Origin: Plastoroseomonas hellenica
Lineage (GTDB): Bacteria; Pseudomonadota; Alphaproteobacteria; Acetobacterales; Acetobacteraceae
NCBI RefSeq assembly: GCF_018129085.1
Contig: NZ_JAAGBB010000005.1
Location: 124,001 to 188,000 of the forward strand
DNA: 64,000 bases
Reading direction: 5' to 3'
Positions 60,478-64,000 of the stretch are shown here, piece by piece. Numbering within the stretch: position 1 is the stretch's first letter; every line of letters begins with the position of its first letter. The notes below the pieces were generated by a model, which was not told where the DNA came from, ran no database searches, and saw only the letters and a list, made by a program, of their open reading frames with translations. Made by a program: the position numbers and the translations under genes.

Positions 60478-61299
60478 CTATCCCCGGCCGGCGCAGCGGG
60501 TGACGAAGGCCGCGATCAGCGCCGTGACCTCGGCCGGCCGCTCCAGGCTCGGCAGATGGGCGGCGCCGGTCAAGGCATGGCCCGACCCGTTCGGCAGCAT
60601 GGCCGCGACATCGCGGCTGCGTTCCTGGATATGGGGAAAGTCGCGGTCGCCCCAGATCACCAGCGACGGCGCCGATATCGCGCCCAGGCGATGGAAGGCG
60701 GGCGCGAGCGCGACATCCCGCCCGATCGGCGGCGCGCGGAGCGCGATGCCGTTCATCTCCAGGAACAGCCGGCGCGCTTCGCCCGTGATGCGGCCCTCCG
60801 GCGCCAGCGGTCCGTCCAGCCAGAGGCGCGCCTTGATCGCGTTCACCCGATCGAGATCGCCGGCCGCTTCGGCTTGTTTCTGCCGGGCGAGCAGGCTCTC
60901 GATCTCCGGCGGATGGATCGGCTCCGGCGCGCCGGTCACGCTGGGCGCGATGAGCACCAGGGCGCGGATGGAGGCGGGATGCCGCAGCGCCGCGTCGACC
61001 GCGATCCGCCCACCCTGCGAGCACCCGACGAGGATCGCGGGCCTGCCATCCGCCAGGGCGCCGATCACCGCCATCAGGTCCGCGACCGCGGAGAACGCCT
61101 CCTGCTCGGCCTGGGTCTCGCCGAAGCCCCGCCGGTCATAGGCGATGGCCTTGCTGCCGGCACCGATTCCGTCGAGCTGCGCGCGCCACATGCGGCTGTC
61201 ACAGACATTGGCGTGCAGGAAGATGACGGGATCGCCGCTGCCGACGGCCTCCGCGGCCAGCATGGCGCGGCCGGACGCAATCCGATGATGGGCGTTCAT
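60478..61299 (-). CDS. Alpha/beta-hydrolase
   Basis: 273 residues. The oxyanion loop is VIFLHANVCDSRMW. The nucleophile elbow is LVGCSQGGRIAVDAA with the catalytic Ser in GCSQG. An acid in VIWGDRDFPH and a His in LTGAAHLPSLERP complete the triad. This is the 3-oxoadipate enol-lactonase/haloperoxidase-like subgroup. The substrate is not determined. It sits within the alkylation-repair cluster but shares no overlap with its neighbours. Confidence 0.87.
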   Translation of the reverse strand: MNAHHRIASGRAMLAAEAVGSGDPVIFLHANVCDSRMWRAQLDGIGAGSKAIAYDRRGFGETQAEQEAFSAVADLMAVIGALADGRPAILVGCSQGGRIAVDAALRHPASIRALVLIAPSVTGAPEPIHPPEIESLLARQKQAEAAGDLDRVNAIKARLWLDGPLAPEGRITGEARRLFLEMNGIALRAPPIGRDVALAPAFHRLGAISAPSLVIWGDRDFPHIQERSRDVAAMLPNGSGHALTGAAHLPSLERPAEVTALIAAFVTRCAGRG

Positions 61300-61373
61300 G
61301 ATCCATCCTGGCCGATGCCGGGGAGGTTGGCCACAATCGCCGCGAAGGCGGCCCGGCTCAAGCCGCGCTGCGC

Positions 61374-62030
61374 CTACAGCGCGCCCCGGAAGGTGAGGTT
61401 GATGCGCATCCGGCCGAGCTTCGGATGCTCGCCATCCTTCAGCGTGGCGACGCCGTGGAAGCGCAGCCGCGACGGGCCACCCCAGACCGCGACATCGCCG
61501 TGGCGCAGCGCATAGGTGGCGATCGGGTCCGTGCGCTTCAGCCCGCCGAACTGGAAGCGCGCCGGCAGGCCGAGCGAGACCGAGACGATCGGCTGCGCGA
61601 GGTCGCGCTCATTCCTGTCCTGATGCAGCGAGAGGCGCGCGCCCGGCGCGTAGCGGTTGATCAGGCAGGCATCCGGCGCGAAGCCGGGATAGCCGGCCTC
61701 GGCCGCCGCCACCGCAGCCAGCGCGCGGAAGCATTCCGGCATGGCGGGCCAGGGCCGGCCGCTCTCGGGGTCGCGGCCGTCATAGCGGTAGCCGCTGCGG
61801 TCGCTGACCCAGCCGGCGGCGCCGCAATTGGTCATGGCGACCGACATGGTGAAGCCGCCAGGCGTGACCAGGTGGCGGAAGGGCGCGGCCGCGGTGACCG
61901 CGGCAATCGCCGGGAGCAGCGCATCCTCGAAGGGCAGCGCCGCGCCGCGCAGCAGCAGGGCGCCTTCCGCCATCGCCTCGCGCTCGGGGCCGGCGGGTTC
62001 GGCATGGTCGAAAAGGTCGTGCATCGTCAT
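61374..62030 (-). CDS. alkB: DNA oxidative demethylase AlkB
   Basis: 218 residues, close to the E. coli length of 216. Conserved features are NRYAPGARLSLHQDRNERDL with the iron His-x-Asp, RFHGVATL with the distal His, and the 2-oxoglutarate Arg pair in GRMRINLTFR. The substrate loop VSDRSGYRYDG matches the E. coli nucleotide-recognition lid. It repairs 1-methyladenine and 3-methylcytosine. ATG 62024 is an alternative start. It follows an uncharacterised gene by 7 bases. Confidence 0.93.
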   Translation of the reverse strand: MTMHDLFDHAEPAGPEREAMAEGALLLRGAALPFEDALLPAIAAVTAAAPFRHLVTPGGFTMSVAMTNCGAAGWVSDRSGYRYDGRDPESGRPWPAMPECFRALAAVAAAEAGYPGFAPDACLINRYAPGARLSLHQDRNERDLAQPIVSVSLGLPARFQFGGLKRTDPIATYALRHGDVAVWGGPSRLRFHGVATLKDGEHPKLGRMRINLTFRGAL

Positions 62031-62037
62031 CGCCGTG

Positions 62038-62664
62038 TCAGCGCCTCATGGTGTCGATCGACGGGTGCAGCGCCGGCCGATAGCCGGCTGCGAGCGCGGC
62101 AAGGGTCGAGGGCGGCGTGAGCAGCCCGTCGATGGCGGGCGGCGGCACGGCCGCCCGATAGCCGCCCGGCGACCAGCGGAAGCATCCTCCGCGCATGGTG
62201 ATGTAGGCATCCCCGCCTGCCGCGACCATGGCGCCGTCGGGCAGGGCTGCGATGCGGCCGGGGAGCGCGTGCAGCCGCTTGCCGCCGCGGTCCAGCCGCT
62301 CCCGATGCAGCGCCGCATCCATCGCCGCCGCCGCCGGCGGATCGCCGCCATTGCCGCGGGCCCAGGCGGCCCGGAAGCCTTCCGCCGCGGCGCGGCGACA
62401 GAAGAAGCAGGGGCGGTGGCCGGCGGCCAGTGCCGTCGCCTCGTCGAGGAAGAAGAGCTCGGTCCAGCTCCGCCCGCCCATGACGTCGCGGCGGCGGCCC
62501 TGGTAGTCGAGGCGGCAGACGAGCCAGGCCTTGCCGGCCCAGCGCTTCCTGAGCAGCAAGCGGGTGGCGGGATCGTGGATGATGCCGCGGTTGCCGGTGA
62601 AGAACCCGCGCTCGGGCATCGCGACGATCTCGCCGGTCGGCGTGACGCGGTTCTGCCGGGGCAT
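62038..62664 (-). CDS. Uncharacterised protein with HRPCFFCRR motif, upstream of alkB
   Basis: 208 residues from the ATG at 62664 after GGAGG. A CxxC-type motif in HRPCFFCRR near residue 84 recalls small zinc sites, and the RWAGKAWLVCRLDYQGRRRD region has one more Cys. No known domain is recognised. It is coupled to alkB (7-base gap), so a part in alkylation damage sensing or repair is a reasonable guess, no more. Confidence 0.65.
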   Translation of the reverse strand: MPRQNRVTPTGEIVAMPERGFFTGNRGIIHDPATRLLLRKRWAGKAWLVCRLDYQGRRRDVMGGRSWTELFFLDEATALAAGHRPCFFCRRAAAEGFRAAWARGNGGDPPAAAAMDAALHRERLDRGGKRLHALPGRIAALPDGAMVAAGGDAYITMRGGCFRWSPGGYRAAVPPPAIDGLLTPPSTLAALAAGYRPALHPSIDTMRR

Positions 62665-62770
62665 GTCGCCTGCCTCCTCCCGCCGGTTCCATCCGGCGAT
62701 GAGAGACTTGGCGCCATCCGGCCGCCGCGCAACGGCCGGGCGTTGCGCTGGTATCCGGCCGCGTCGCCCG

Positions 62771-63973
62771 CTATCCGCCCGGCTCGACGACCACGCCGGC
62801 CTCGGCCAGGCGGTCGATGGTCGCGTCGTCCAGCCCGGCCTGGCGCAGGATGGCGCGGGATTGCTCGCCGAGGCGCGGCGCGGGCAGCGCCTCCTCCCGC
62901 ATGCCGCCGCTGAAGCGGTTCGGGATGGCGGTGCGGCGGATGCGGCCCTCGCTCGGGTGCTCCTCGGCCGCGAAGAAGCCGGTGGCGGCGAGGTGCGGAT
63001 CCTCCAGCAATGATTCCAGGCTGTTGTAGGCGGCGCAGGGCACGTCCTTCTCGCCGAGGATCGCGAGCCACTCGGCGGTGGTCTTCTCGCGCATCGCGCC
63101 GGCGCGGATCTCGAGGTAATCGGCCGCATTGGCGGTGCGCGACGCGGCATCGCGGAAGCGCGGGTCGGTCTTCAGCTCGGGACGGCCGATGGCGTCGAAG
63201 AAGCCGAAGGCCTGGGCGTTGGTGTTCGGCCCGACCGTGATGTAGCCGTCCCGCGTCGCGACCGGCCGGTAGTCGGGGCTGAGCAGCCGCCCATCACCGA
63301 GCGGGCCGACCGGCGGGTCGAAGGTGCCGGCGCCGAGATGCTCGCTCATCACGAAGCTCGCCATGTTCTCGAACATCGGCACCTCGATCGCCTCGCCGAT
63401 GCCGGTCTTCTCGCGCCGGTACAGCGCAAAGCCGATGCATTGCGCGGCGATCAGGCCGGTGATGTGGTCGGTCATGACCATGGGCACGAAGCGCGGCGTG
63501 CCATTGGCCCGCTCGAAGGTGCCGGCGACGCCGGAGAGCGACTGGATGATCGGGTCATAGGCCGGGCGGTTGAAGTAAGGGCCGCCGCGCCCGAAGGCGA
63601 GGATGGAGCAATGGATCAGCCGCGGGTTGCGCGCCCTGAGCGCTTCCCAGCCGAGCCCCGCCCGCTCCAGCGCCTGCGGGCGGATGTTGCTGACGAAGAC
63701 ATCCGCGCCTTCGATCAGCCGCAGCAGCGCCGCGCGGCCCTCGGGATGCTTGATGTCGAGCGCGAGCGAGCGCTTGTTGCGGTTAAACTGCATGAACTTG
63801 CCGGACATGCCGGGATTGCGCGAGCCCTGCGCCATCCGCCGCAGCAGGTCGCCCTCCGGCGCCTCGACCTTGATCACCTCGGCGCCCTGGTCGGCCATCA
63901 TGCGGGAGCAGATCGGCCCGACCACGACTGCCGTCATGTCGATGACGCGGATGCCCGCGAGCGGCCCGCTCAT
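62771..63973 (-). CDS. Class III CoA-transferase (CaiB/BaiF family)
   Basis: 400 residues. The start is PLAGIRVIDMTAVVVGPICS, followed by the ADQGAEVIKVEAPEGDLLR motif and the NRNKRSLALDIKHPEGR segment. The catalytic Asp is in YDPIIQSLSGVAG, and VPMFENMASFVMSEHLG follows in the helical region. It moves CoA between carboxylic acids through an aspartyl-CoA anhydride. Substrate unknown. Confidence 0.92.
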   Translation of the reverse strand: MSGPLAGIRVIDMTAVVVGPICSRMMADQGAEVIKVEAPEGDLLRRMAQGSRNPGMSGKFMQFNRNKRSLALDIKHPEGRAALLRLIEGADVFVSNIRPQALERAGLGWEALRARNPRLIHCSILAFGRGGPYFNRPAYDPIIQSLSGVAGTFERANGTPRFVPMVMTDHITGLIAAQCIGFALYRREKTGIGEAIEVPMFENMASFVMSEHLGAGTFDPPVGPLGDGRLLSPDYRPVATRDGYITVGPNTNAQAFGFFDAIGRPELKTDPRFRDAASRTANAADYLEIRAGAMREKTTAEWLAILGEKDVPCAAYNSLESLLEDPHLAATGFFAAEEHPSEGRIRRTAIPNRFSGGMREEALPAPRLGEQSRAILRQAGLDDATIDRLAEAGVVVEPGG

Positions 63974-64000
63974 GCCGCGAACTCCAATTCCATCTCAGCG

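Overview
The window is 64 kb of very GC-rich DNA with dense genes and short gaps. The gene content suggests an alphaproteobacterium of the Acetobacteraceae (Roseomonas-like). The evidence is four Bug-type solute-binding proteins without membrane partners, a hydantoinase A/B pair, CtrA-like TTAA-N7-TTAA boxes and a gcvT-type glycine riboswitch. The taxonomic call is inference; no rRNA, tRNA, CRISPR array or intact insertion sequence is visible.

Layout. 1-8.5 kb: end of a Bug receptor, LysR, GNAT, TPR and DUF2252 genes, then a MarR/SDR pair with a clear operator. 8.5-14.7 kb: a hyuB-hyuA-FAD oxidase-lysR unit. 14.8-20.7 kb: a hybrid histidine kinase locus with two paralogous receiver-Hpt proteins, one of them degenerate; each paralogue carries the same pair of CtrA-like boxes, and a DUF433/PIN-like toxin-antitoxin pair sits between them. 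20.8-22.7 kb: an orphan terminase pair. 22.8-26.9 kb: nhaA with a structured leader, a 63-bp tandem repeat, and a cluster of 8-bp repeats. 26.9-30.3 kb: lysR-catB-catC-Bug (muconate branch of the beta-ketoadipate pathway). 30.4-35.2 kb: GNAT, LysE, a TonB receptor with a Fur-like box, and argC behind an arginine-rich leader ORF and terminator. 35.3-42.7 kb: an amidohydrolase, a LacI regulator and a five-gene sugar-acid-like catabolic operon, each promoter with its own LacI-type operators. 42.9-43.8 kb: a sulfurtransferase.

44.5-49.4 kb is the most unusual part. It is an island with visibly lower GC, encoding a PD-(D/E)xK nuclease-like protein, a reverse transcriptase with a YVDD active site, and a family A DNA polymerase split over two overlapping frames. 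I do not recognise this gene set as a named system. A defence function is inferred from the gene types and the island context.

49.6-58.7 kb is a rearranged region. It holds an intact D-amino-acid dehydrogenase gene under a tandem glycine riboswitch, two decayed partial copies of the same gene, a truncated marR, and cargo between them: a membrane-anchored cytochrome P450, a VOC protein, an MFS transporter, a glycosyltransferase, a Bug receptor and a MarR regulator. 59-62.7 kb is an alkylation-repair cluster (2OG oxygenase, O6-alkylguanine transferase, AlkB). The window closes with a class III CoA-transferase gene.
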